Part shown: one piece after another, positions 54,310-61,905 of the stretch
Numbering within the stretch: the first letter of the stretch is position 1
Layout of the letters: the number at the start of each line of letters is the position of its first letter
NCBI RefSeq assembly: GCF_009828115.1
Contig: NZ_WTYL01000002.1
Location: forward strand, 558,001 to 622,000
From: Allopontixanthobacter sediminis
GTDB taxonomy: Bacteria; Pseudomonadota; Alphaproteobacteria; Sphingomonadales; Sphingomonadaceae
DNA: 64,000 bases
Direction of reading: 5' to 3'
Notes under the pieces: generated by a model
Told to the model about the DNA's origin: nothing
Seen by the model: the letters and a program-made list of their open reading frames with translations, nothing else
Databases searched by the model: none
Position numbers and translations under genes: made by a program

Positions 54310-55191
54310 ATGACATATTACCTTGGAATTGATGCGGGCGGTACGCACACACGTGCGCGAATATCGGACTCTGAAGGTCGCACCCTCGGAGCCGGTGAAG
54401 GCGGCCCAGCCAACTCGCGAATTGGGCTCGCTTTAGCGATCGAGGCGATCGAAGACGCGAGCAGCGCGGCGGTTCTTTCAGCAGGTTTGGGTCGCGGCGA
54501 TGTGGGGCGTATCCGCGCAGGTATCGGTATTTCGGGACTAAACCGAAAAGGCGTCCTCAAGGGTTTGCGGGAGCATCCGTTTCCCTATGATTCACTCGCG
54601 ATTGCCAGCGATGCAGCGATTGCCTGCCTCGGCGCTCATCTCGGGCAGGATGGGGGCATCGTCATTGTCGGGACGGGAAGCGTGGGGTTTGCACGCGTAG
54701 GTGACGAGACGGTGGTTGTCGGTGGCTACGGTTTTCCGATTTCAGACGAGGGCAGCGGCGCCGATCTGGGTTTGCGCGCGATCCGGCGCTCACTCTGGGC
54801 ACGCGATGGCAGAATTGCACATACGCCCATGACACAGGAAATCATCGACGGATTTTCGGGTCTGGCGGGAGAAATCGTCGCGTGGATGGATAAGGCAAAC
54901 GCGACTGATTACGCGAAATTTGCACCATTGGTCATGGACCATGCCAACAGGGGCGACCCCGTGGCCGAGCCGATCGTGCAGGAAGCCGCGCTTCGCATCG
55001 ACCGGCTGATACGTGTCCTGCTTGATCGCGGGGCGCCGACTTGCTGCCTTATGGGCGGTCTTGCTCCACGCCTCCATGACTGGCTTGCGGCAGGGGTGCG
55101 GGAGCGCCTTCGAGCTCCCATGGGGGATGCCTTGCAGGGCGCAATTCAACTCGCACAGCTTCGCGGGCTACCGCCAGGTCGAGCGGAATGA
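54310..55191 (+). CDS. BadF-type N-acetylglucosamine/MurNAc kinase
   Basis: A 293-residue ASKHA-fold kinase of the BadF/BadG/BcrA/BcrD group. ATP-binding and phosphate motifs are GIDAGGTHTRARISD, the GIGISGLNRKG and SDAAIACLGAH region, IVGTGSVGFAR, and CCLMGGLAPRL. Relatives include GlcNAc kinase and the MurNAc/GlcNAc kinase MurK. Since MurQ follows, MurNAc-6-phosphate must be made in the cell; this enzyme is the best source. It is 91 bases upstream of murQ on the same strand, with a small open frame between. Confidence 0.88.
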   Translation: MTYYLGIDAGGTHTRARISDSEGRTLGAGEGGPANSRIGLALAIEAIEDASSAAVLSAGLGRGDVGRIRAGIGISGLNRKGVLKGLREHPFPYDSLAIASDAAIACLGAHLGQDGGIVIVGTGSVGFARVGDETVVVGGYGFPISDEGSGADLGLRAIRRSLWARDGRIAHTPMTQEIIDGFSGLAGEIVAWMDKANATDYAKFAPLVMDHANRGDPVAEPIVQEAALRIDRLIRVLLDRGAPTCCLMGGLAPRLHDWLAAGVRERLRAPMGDALQGAIQLAQLRGLPPGRAE

Positions 55192-55199
55192 TTATCAGA

Positions 55200-55286
55200 A
55201 TGACGAACCCGTTGGATACGGACCTTGGACAGTTGGCAATCGACAGAGGCGCTATGTTCGGTGTTTTGGAGGGGGCCGGAACATGA
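55200..55286 (+). CDS. Possible 28-residue leader peptide to murQ
   Basis: A short frame MTNPLDTDLGQLAIDRGAMF and eight further residues ends with a TGA that overlaps the murQ ATG (ATGA), 9 bases after the kinase stop. No family recognised. It could be a translational coupling leader or the remnant of a fused N-terminus. The good start codon and overlap support it, but its length makes it weak. Confidence 0.3.
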   Translation: MTNPLDTDLGQLAIDRGAMFGVLEGAGT

Positions 55287-56185
55287 CCACCGAACTCATC
55301 GATTGCCGATTTGCAGAGATTGACCAGTGGCCGACGATTTCAGCGGTCGAGGCCATGCTGGAGGGGCATATGGCAGCCTTGGCTGCAATTCGAAGCCAGA
55401 GCGAAATGATTGCGGCTGCCGCTGATGCTGCTGCCATTAGGCTGGGTCCAGCGGGACGGCTGATTTATGCCGGAGCCGGCACATCAGGCCGGATTGCCGT
55501 GCAGGACGGGGTCGAGCTGTACCCGACGTTCAACTGGCCGAGAAGTAGGCTTGTTTTCCTGATGGCCGGTGGCCTGGCTGCCCTTGTAGAAAGCGCGGAG
55601 GGCGCGGAAGACGATGCCGAGGAAGGCAAGCGTCAGGTCAGCACTAACCAGGTAGGTGCGAATGATGTTGTCATCGGAGTCGCCGCAAGCGGATCGACCC
55701 CTTTTACGGTCGCAGTAATCAGAGCTGCCAAGGAACGGGGTGCACTGACGGTTGGACTTTCCAGTAACATTGGTTCTCAGTTGGAGGCGCAAGCCGAATT
55801 CGGCATTTGCGTCCAGACCGGCAGCGAAGTCATCGCCGGCTCGACCCGGATGAAGGCGGGTACGGCCCAAAAGGTCGTACTGAACACGTTGTCCACCGCG
55901 ATAATGTTGAGGCGTGGCCTGGTGTTCAACGGCATGATGGTCAATCTTCGCATATCGAATGAAAAGCTGCTCGCTCGTGGACACGCCATGATCCGTACGT
56001 TGGCCGGTGTCGATCAGATCGCCGCCGAACACGCTCTTGAACAAGCCGATCGCAGGGTTTTGCCAGCTGTACTCATCGCGCTTGGAGCGGACCGCAACGA
56101 AGCAGATCGCCTGATCACCGCCAATAACGGAAACCCGCGAGCGGCGATCACGGCAATGCAAACTTCGAAAGAGACCGATGCATAA
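55283..56185 (+). CDS. murQ: N-acetylmuramate-6-phosphate etherase
   Basis: A 300-residue SIS-fold lyase that splits MurNAc-6-phosphate into GlcNAc-6-phosphate and D-lactate, the first step that is specific to murein sugars. Motifs: YAGAGTSGRIAVQDGVEL (64-81), ESAEGAEDDAEEG with the acidic catalytic residues, GVAASGSTPFTVA and the signature GSTRMKAGTAQKVVLN. ATG 55283 chosen; the longer frame to 55013 lies within the kinase gene. The next gene, the GntR regulator, starts 8 bases before its stop. Confidence 0.96.
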   Translation: MTTELIDCRFAEIDQWPTISAVEAMLEGHMAALAAIRSQSEMIAAAADAAAIRLGPAGRLIYAGAGTSGRIAVQDGVELYPTFNWPRSRLVFLMAGGLAALVESAEGAEDDAEEGKRQVSTNQVGANDVVIGVAASGSTPFTVAVIRAAKERGALTVGLSSNIGSQLEAQAEFGICVQTGSEVIAGSTRMKAGTAQKVVLNTLSTAIMLRRGLVFNGMMVNLRISNEKLLARGHAMIRTLAGVDQIAAEHALEQADRRVLPAVLIALGADRNEADRLITANNGNPRAAITAMQTSKETDA

Positions 56186-56924
56186 CAGTTTGGCAGCGAA
56201 GCCGGAAGATTCGACACCGCTTTATCAGCAGCTCGCACGCAATCTGCGCAGCCACATCCATGACGGTAGCCTGAAGGCGGGCAATACCTTGCCATCGGAG
56301 CGAGCTTTGACCGCGATGACAGGAATGTCCCGCATTACTGTTCGCAAGGGAATCGACGAACTGATCCGGGAAGGCCTGCTGTTTCGCAAACAGGGATCGG
56401 GTACATTCGTCGCGAAACGGATCGAAGCGCCGGTTTCGGAATTGAGCAGCTTTAGTGATGATGCCAAAGCGCGCGGCGAAGATTCCGCGGTGATCTGGAT
56501 AATCAAAACTTACGCATTGCCGACAGAGGATGAAGCCAACGCTCTGGGAATTCCAGCGTCCATCGAGGTGGTCCGGTTGGGGCGGGTTAGATTATCCGGA
56601 GGCGAACCCCTGGCCATTGAACATGCTGTCGTACCGGCGAAATTCTTGCCAGACCTGAGCGCGGTGAAAGGATCGCTTTACGAGGCGCTAACCGCAAATG
56701 GCGCCAAGCCTGTATCGGGCACCCAGAGAATTCGCGCGGCGCTTGCCACTCCGACCGAAGCCGGGATCCTCTGCATAGAGGAAAAAGCCGAGATTCTGAG
56801 AATTGAGCGGTCGAGCAAATCAGAAGATGGGGAAATACTGGAATATACCCGATCAGCCTATCGCGGCGACCGGTATGATTTCGTTTCGCAGCTGGTTGTA
56901 GGGGCTGGCGGCAACCCACGATGA
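56178..56924 (+). CDS. GntR/HutC-family regulator
   Basis: A 248-residue regulator: winged helix at 12-80 (PLYQQLARNLRSHIHDGSLKAGNTLPSERALTAMTGMSRITVRKGIDELIREGLLFRKQGSGTFV) and a UTRA effector domain (SAVIWIIKTYALPTEDEANALG, PLAIEHAVVPAKFLPDL, LYEALTANGAKPVSGTQRIRAAL, EILEYTRSAYRGDRYDF). The group includes NagR/NagQ and DasR, which bind GlcN-6-P or GlcNAc-6-P. Its operon position with murQ indicates control of this locus; the effector is probably an amino-sugar phosphate. Confidence 0.92.
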   Translation: MHNSLAAKPEDSTPLYQQLARNLRSHIHDGSLKAGNTLPSERALTAMTGMSRITVRKGIDELIREGLLFRKQGSGTFVAKRIEAPVSELSSFSDDAKARGEDSAVIWIIKTYALPTEDEANALGIPASIEVVRLGRVRLSGGEPLAIEHAVVPAKFLPDLSAVKGSLYEALTANGAKPVSGTQRIRAALATPTEAGILCIEEKAEILRIERSSKSEDGEILEYTRSAYRGDRYDFVSQLVVGAGGNPR

Positions 56925-56972
56925 CATATGGCTGATCACGAGATTGGAAAATCGAGGTCAGCTCGATGAAGC

Positions 56973-57011
56973 GGGCCCCTGCTGCCAACGGCGGTTCGGC
57001 GGCAGGGGCCC
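56973..57011. terminator. GC-rich hairpin between convergent genes
   Basis: Fourteen-base arms (56973-56986 and 56998-57011, 13 of 14 matching) with an 11-base loop separate gntR and the TonB-receptor gene. There is no T-run after either side, so it is probably a rho-independent-like pause or mRNA 3' end protection. Confidence 0.55.
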
Positions 57012-57027
57012 CATTAAGGAGATCGCG

Positions 57028-60000
57028 TTAGAATTTGGCCTCGACCGCGACTGTAAACGAACGGCCGCGGGGGTCCGCAACACGTGGTTCCCACGAACTG
57101 CCCGAGCCGAAGTTGCTGTCGTATGTGATCGCGAAGGGAGGGTCCGCGTCAAACACGTTCCTGATACCCGCGGTAAGGCGGAACTGCTCCATCACATTCA
57201 CGCCGACCGAGAAGTTGTACGTGATATAATCATCGACAAATTCGTTGAAGCCCGGCCGTGTGACGGTCCCGTTTGCTATGCCTGGCAAGGCCAGATTCTT
57301 GTACCCCTTACGGAAGATCTGGCTGAGGCTCACTGAAAAGCGTTCGTTGCTGTAGGTCACGAACGCATTATGCTTCCATTCCAGACCAAGGTCGCCAGCG
57401 AAGGTGAACAGCCCGATCTGGCTTTCGCTATAAGGCGCACTGGGCAGGAACTTTTCCTTCTTTTCGAGCAGCCAGGTTCCGTCGAGTCCGGCAAGCAGCG
57501 TCCCGCCCATGGTGTCGAACCCGCCCCGCAGCGCAACCTCCAATCCCTTCGTACGGCGTGAACCGATGTTGTCTGCAGTCACGTCGAGCTGAGTGATAAT
57601 GCCGCCGGTGCGGACAATCCGGTCCTGAAAGAACTCCGCGTTGTCCAGCAGCTGTCTGATTGTCAGTGCGCCGATTGTGTCGTCCACTGCAATGGACCAG
57701 AAATCGACAGCAGCACTGAACAATGGTGAAGGCTGGAACACCACTCCAACCGAATATTGTTCAGAGGTTTCCGGGCCGAGGTTGAGGTTGCCTCCGCTCA
57801 GGGAATCTGGGGTGATTGCGGCACATCCGGGAACAGCCGGGTCGACTGCGCCCGTCGGACACGTCGTCGGGTCGACCAGAGCGTTGCCTGGGTTGGGCGA
57901 CTCTGTAACGCCATTGAATATTTGGTTGAAGGTCGGCACCCGGAAACCCGTGTTGTAGGATGCCCGGAACATCAGCCATTCGAACGGCTGGAACTTGCCC
58001 GCTACCTTGGGATTGAAGGTGGTTCCAAAGCCTGTGTAATCGTCCACTCGGCCCGCAACTGTTATCTCGAGCATGTCAAAGACAGGCACAAGCACTTCTG
58101 CATACGCCGCCTTCACATCGCGGCTTTGCGGGGCGAGGGCGTTGACGTTGTCGAAGGCGACGTTGAAAATTTCCGGACGGTCGAACTCGGCATCGGCTGA
58201 ACCGTTGAAGCTGTAGGTTTCCCGGCGGTAGTCGACACCCGCTGCCATCTTCACCGTGCCGCCGGGCAGATCGAAAAGCGATCCGGAAATTGACGCGTCG
58301 ACCTGCTTTACCTCGTACTTGCCCCCATAGAGTGTAACGCCGGAAGCGGACACTGCGTCGAGCGCTGCCAACGCTTGTGGGGTCTGAGTGACCGAAAACG
58401 GATTGATAATACCGCTGTTAAGCAGGCCTACGATACCCGGAGCAGACGCGCCCGGAGCAGTCGGTGCACGCGGATCGATGCCACCCGAGACCGCGCCTGG
58501 CACCCCTGATGCAGCAGCACGTGCCGAGGAAGAGAAAATGCCCCGATAGGCATAACCGCTGCCTAGTACCGAATTGGATTCGCTGCGCGCATAAGATGCC
58601 CCTGCAGCATAATCCCAGCTACCACCCAGCGGACCTTCGATTGCCAGGGCAGCACGCAAGGTCTTTGTGTTGGTCTTGTATTCCCGCGGACCACAAACAA
58701 CGCAGCGCCAGCGATAAGAGATAGGCTTTCCATAGTTTACCGCAATTGCAGGAAATTCGGCGACAATCCGGTCATAGACAAAATTGTACGTATCAGCGGT
58801 TAGCGCGTTCAGAGGGTAATAGAGTGGGGTCGTGCTGGTGTTGCCTGAGTACTGGTTGCTGGAGAATTGTTTGGACGAATCCGCGTCCGACCCGGTAATT
58901 TCGGCAGAAATGCGGTGATTGCCAAGTGCAACTGTGGCTTTCCCGTAATAGGTCAGCGTTTCGATCGGCTGCTGCAGGATCGCGGCGCGACCGGTGTCCC
59001 AAGCGCACGCAAATGTTGCAGGAGTATTGGCCCAGAGTTCGTTGTCATACGCCATCCCGCCATCGAACGATTCACACCCTGCGCCGCCAGGCAAGTCGAG
59101 ATAGTTTATCCCGCCGTTTGCATTTGAGGTTGTCCCCGGAATGGGCAGAGGAACTCCGCTGAGCAGACTGCCGTTTGGGGCAAATATTGCATTGGCCCCA
59201 TTGGCGAAAGCGGTTGCGATAGGTGTCCCGCGCGTATCGATCGACAGGCCGCGTTCCGGCTGATTGCCGTTAACGAAGTCGCGATTTTCGCCCCGCAGGA
59301 TGCCGCGCCAGCTCTTGCTGACGGATGCCATGATATTAAATCCCTGCGCCTGCAGATCGCCATATCCGGCGGTGCCAGACAGCCGGTAGATCGGGCTGTC
59401 CCCCTGTTCGGTAATGTCGACAAAGCCGTTGAGCGCGAGGCCTGTGAAATCTGACTTGGTGATAAAGTTAATCACACCGCCGATTGCATCGGTTCCATAA
59501 ATGGCGGAAGCGCCATCCTTCAGCACCTCGACCCGCTCGATTGCCGCGAAGGGGATCTGATTGACGTCCACCGCGGATCCCTGAAGGCCATGCGCAGCCA
59601 CCCGGCGTCCATTGAGCAGGACCAACGTAGAGGCTGCCCCCTGACCGCGCAGATTGGCGGCCGAAAGACCGTTGGTACCCCGCTGTGCCCCGCCCACCAC
59701 GTCGGAATTTGATGCCAGATTGTCTGCACCGTTGCCATTCGTGCTGAGCAAGCTGATCAGCTGTTCTGGGCTTTCAATGCCTTCGCGTAAAAAATCCTGC
59801 GAGGTGATAATCTGCAGCGGCAGCGCACTACTGTTAGGATCCTGCCTGATCCGCGAGCCGGTAACCAGGATCTCCCGGGAGCTTGTGTCATCGCTGTCGG
59901 CGCCCGTAATTGTGGCGTCGCTATCAGGCGTTTGTGCCCCAGTCGGCGTCGCTGCAGGTTGCGTCGGCTCATCTTGCGCTGCTGCCATGGCGGGCAGAGA

Positions 60001-60069
60001 TACGATGGCAACAAGCGCACAGCCGGTCGCGAGCGCGGATTTCGTGGTGATGATCGAACGCATTTTCAT
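57028..60069 (-). CDS. TonB-dependent receptor
   Basis: A 1013-residue outer-membrane receptor. Signal peptide 1-31 (ending AMAAAQD), plug domain with EILVTGSRIRQDPNSSALPLQIIT, ATLVLLNGRRVAAHGLQGSAVDVNQIPFAAIERVEVLKDGASAIYGTDAIGGVINFITK, and a beta-barrel ending in FTVAVEAKF, the C-terminal aromatic signature. The size and plug features fit sphingomonad receptors for glycans or peptides. Its place in the murein locus suggests uptake of murein fragments. No partner lipoprotein (SusD) is present. Upstream hairpin at 60109-60130. Confidence 0.93.
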   Translation of the reverse strand: MKMRSIITTKSALATGCALVAIVSLPAMAAAQDEPTQPAATPTGAQTPDSDATITGADSDDTSSREILVTGSRIRQDPNSSALPLQIITSQDFLREGIESPEQLISLLSTNGNGADNLASNSDVVGGAQRGTNGLSAANLRGQGAASTLVLLNGRRVAAHGLQGSAVDVNQIPFAAIERVEVLKDGASAIYGTDAIGGVINFITKSDFTGLALNGFVDITEQGDSPIYRLSGTAGYGDLQAQGFNIMASVSKSWRGILRGENRDFVNGNQPERGLSIDTRGTPIATAFANGANAIFAPNGSLLSGVPLPIPGTTSNANGGINYLDLPGGAGCESFDGGMAYDNELWANTPATFACAWDTGRAAILQQPIETLTYYGKATVALGNHRISAEITGSDADSSKQFSSNQYSGNTSTTPLYYPLNALTADTYNFVYDRIVAEFPAIAVNYGKPISYRWRCVVCGPREYKTNTKTLRAALAIEGPLGGSWDYAAGASYARSESNSVLGSGYAYRGIFSSSARAAASGVPGAVSGGIDPRAPTAPGASAPGIVGLLNSGIINPFSVTQTPQALAALDAVSASGVTLYGGKYEVKQVDASISGSLFDLPGGTVKMAAGVDYRRETYSFNGSADAEFDRPEIFNVAFDNVNALAPQSRDVKAAYAEVLVPVFDMLEITVAGRVDDYTGFGTTFNPKVAGKFQPFEWLMFRASYNTGFRVPTFNQIFNGVTESPNPGNALVDPTTCPTGAVDPAVPGCAAITPDSLSGGNLNLGPETSEQYSVGVVFQPSPLFSAAVDFWSIAVDDTIGALTIRQLLDNAEFFQDRIVRTGGIITQLDVTADNIGSRRTKGLEVALRGGFDTMGGTLLAGLDGTWLLEKKEKFLPSAPYSESQIGLFTFAGDLGLEWKHNAFVTYSNERFSVSLSQIFRKGYKNLALPGIANGTVTRPGFNEFVDDYITYNFSVGVNVMEQFRLTAGIRNVFDADPPFAITYDSNFGSGSSWEPRVADPRGRSFTVAVEAKF

Positions 60070-60108
60070 TACCCCATGTCTGAACTGGTTTTCCCCGCTG
60101 CATTAAGA

Positions 60109-60130
60109 AGCGCTTTGCCACCAAAGCGCT
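60109..60130. repeat. Inverted repeat upstream of TonB receptor
   Basis: AGCGCTTTG-CCAC-CAAAGCGCT: perfect 9-base arms with a 4-base loop, 40 bases before the receptor's ATG. It can be an operator or an mRNA leader hairpin for the receptor transcript. Confidence 0.55.
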
Positions 60131-60297
60131 ATATTAATCGTTCGAGCGCCCATAACTTTGTGGCAATTGGCACCAAAATCGCCTGCTTGGAAATAGTTTT
60201 ATGGCCATCGACGCGATGCACTGACCGCGTGCAACAGCAGGCGCATTCGATTGGGACATTTGCGATTCGCGCCCGGCAACCGGTTGCGTCACGCGCC

Positions 60298-61755
60298 TCA
60301 GTTAGCTGCGGCGATCTGGAGCAGTGCCCGGTCCATTATTGCGGTCGCATCGACATCATCCGGCACATCATTGGCATAGATGGCGAAGACCAGTTGCCGG
60401 CCGCTTCTGGCGGTCATGTAGCCGGCAAGCGCCCTGGTCGCATTGATCGAGCCGGTTTTGGCTGAGATCCTGCCCGCCAGCGCGGTATCGGTGAACCGCC
60501 TGCCGAGCGTTCCATCCTTGCCGCCAACCGGCAGCGTGACGCGCCACTGGTCACCCCACGGCTGACCCGAGACCCAGGTCAAAAGGCGCACCATGCTGCG
60601 GGGAGAGACCCGGTTGTAGCTAGACATGCCCGATCCATCTGACAGGCTGACGCCGTGTTCCGCCACACCCGCCTCGTCCAGCATCGCGCGTATTACCGCC
60701 TGGCCATCGGCGATCGAGCCGGATCCGCGGATTCGTCCGAGCCGGCGGAGCAGCAGCTCGGCGTGCAGGTTCTGGCTGATCTTGTTTATCAGCAGGATAT
60801 CATCATCCAGTGGGGGCGGGTTGAGATACGCCAACGCCGGTTCCTCGGGCGCGCGCGCGGCGGGTGCAGTGCCGCGGATCGCCGGATCATCTTCCGGCAG
60901 CAGCGGGCGGCGGCGAACATCGATATTACCGGAAACACGAACGCCGCGCACTCTGAGCATCTCAGCCAATTGCCAGGCCGCGTAATGGGCCGGATCATCG
61001 ACACCCAGACGCAAACGGCTTGGTTCGCTTTCGGTGCCGATCGTGCCAGTCAGTATCAAGGTTTGACTGCCCGGCACACGATCGTATGTGATCGCTTCGC
61101 TGGCGCCGGGCACGGTCCGTGCGTAGTTCTCGACAGTAAAATACGTTGGAAAGTCAACTTCTGGTGGATTGCCAAGCGCACCCGGCGAAATGGTAGCCGC
61201 CAACTCGTTGCTGTCGATACTCAGCGCTGAAATAGCGGTGCCCGAACGCGTAGGAATGTTGTTCCAGCTCATCCCCGGGCTCCAGCGCTGGTCCGGGAAG
61301 ACGGTGGCATCACCGATAACGTCGTGAACCTCACGGGTGCGACCGGCCACGGCATCGGCCAGAGTGGAAAGGCAATCGCTTGCACAATCCGCTGCACCTG
61401 ACATCCAAGCGTCACCATACCCCGTCAGCACGGCATCGGGCGGACCCGTCCGGCCACTGGGGACCAACCGCACGCTTGCCCCGCCGCCCCGATCGGTCAA
61501 GCCATCGCCGCTCGACGCCAACCACAAAGCGGCCGTGGTGGTGAATATTTTGGTGTTGGAAGCCGGCATGAAACGACCATCGGGGTCCATCGTAAGCAGT
61601 TCCGTTCCAGTCGAGTCAGCGACAACCACACCCCATCGCGTGCCCTCACCAGCCTCTTCAAGAATTGCATTAACCTGATGCTCAAACGGCTCGGCGACGG
61701 CCGGATACGCCAAAAACGCGATAGACGAGGCAATAAGCGTGATGAAAAATCGCAT
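60298..61755 (-). CDS. dacB: D-alanyl-D-alanine carboxypeptidase/endopeptidase (PBP4 type)
   Basis: A 485-residue S13-family penicillin-binding protein. Signal peptide 1-21 (IASSIAFLAYPAVAE), SxxK in PASNTKIFTTTAALW (Ser66, Lys69), SxN-type motif in SLSDGSGMSSYN, and KTG in ISAKTGSINATRALAGY. It trims the terminal D-Ala from pentapeptides and cleaves cross-links, in the periplasm. Start ATG 61755; the frame opens at 61857. In this locus it may prepare imported murein fragments; it is divergent from the S9 peptidase. Confidence 0.95.
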   Translation of the reverse strand: MRFFITLIASSIAFLAYPAVAEPFEHQVNAILEEAGEGTRWGVVVADSTGTELLTMDPDGRFMPASNTKIFTTTAALWLASSGDGLTDRGGGASVRLVPSGRTGPPDAVLTGYGDAWMSGAADCASDCLSTLADAVAGRTREVHDVIGDATVFPDQRWSPGMSWNNIPTRSGTAISALSIDSNELAATISPGALGNPPEVDFPTYFTVENYARTVPGASEAITYDRVPGSQTLILTGTIGTESEPSRLRLGVDDPAHYAAWQLAEMLRVRGVRVSGNIDVRRRPLLPEDDPAIRGTAPAARAPEEPALAYLNPPPLDDDILLINKISQNLHAELLLRRLGRIRGSGSIADGQAVIRAMLDEAGVAEHGVSLSDGSGMSSYNRVSPRSMVRLLTWVSGQPWGDQWRVTLPVGGKDGTLGRRFTDTALAGRISAKTGSINATRALAGYMTARSGRQLVFAIYANDVPDDVDATAIMDRALLQIAAAN

Positions 61756-61905
61756 GGGAGGCAACTCTAGGCGTTGCCCCAGCACTGGCAAGCCGGGATG
61801 ACACCATCGCGCGCAGATCAATGGTTCAAGCCGGTATAACCTGTAAGCATTCTGCAAGATCAGTCCTCTTGCACCTAGGCAACGGGAGCTTCACACACAG
61901 CGGTC

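Noticed and set aside
61833-61841. GGTATAACC before the S9 peptidase as a third GntR operator
   Set aside because: Only the GGT/ACC ends match and the spacing is three bases shorter than in the palindromes; too weak to list as a site.
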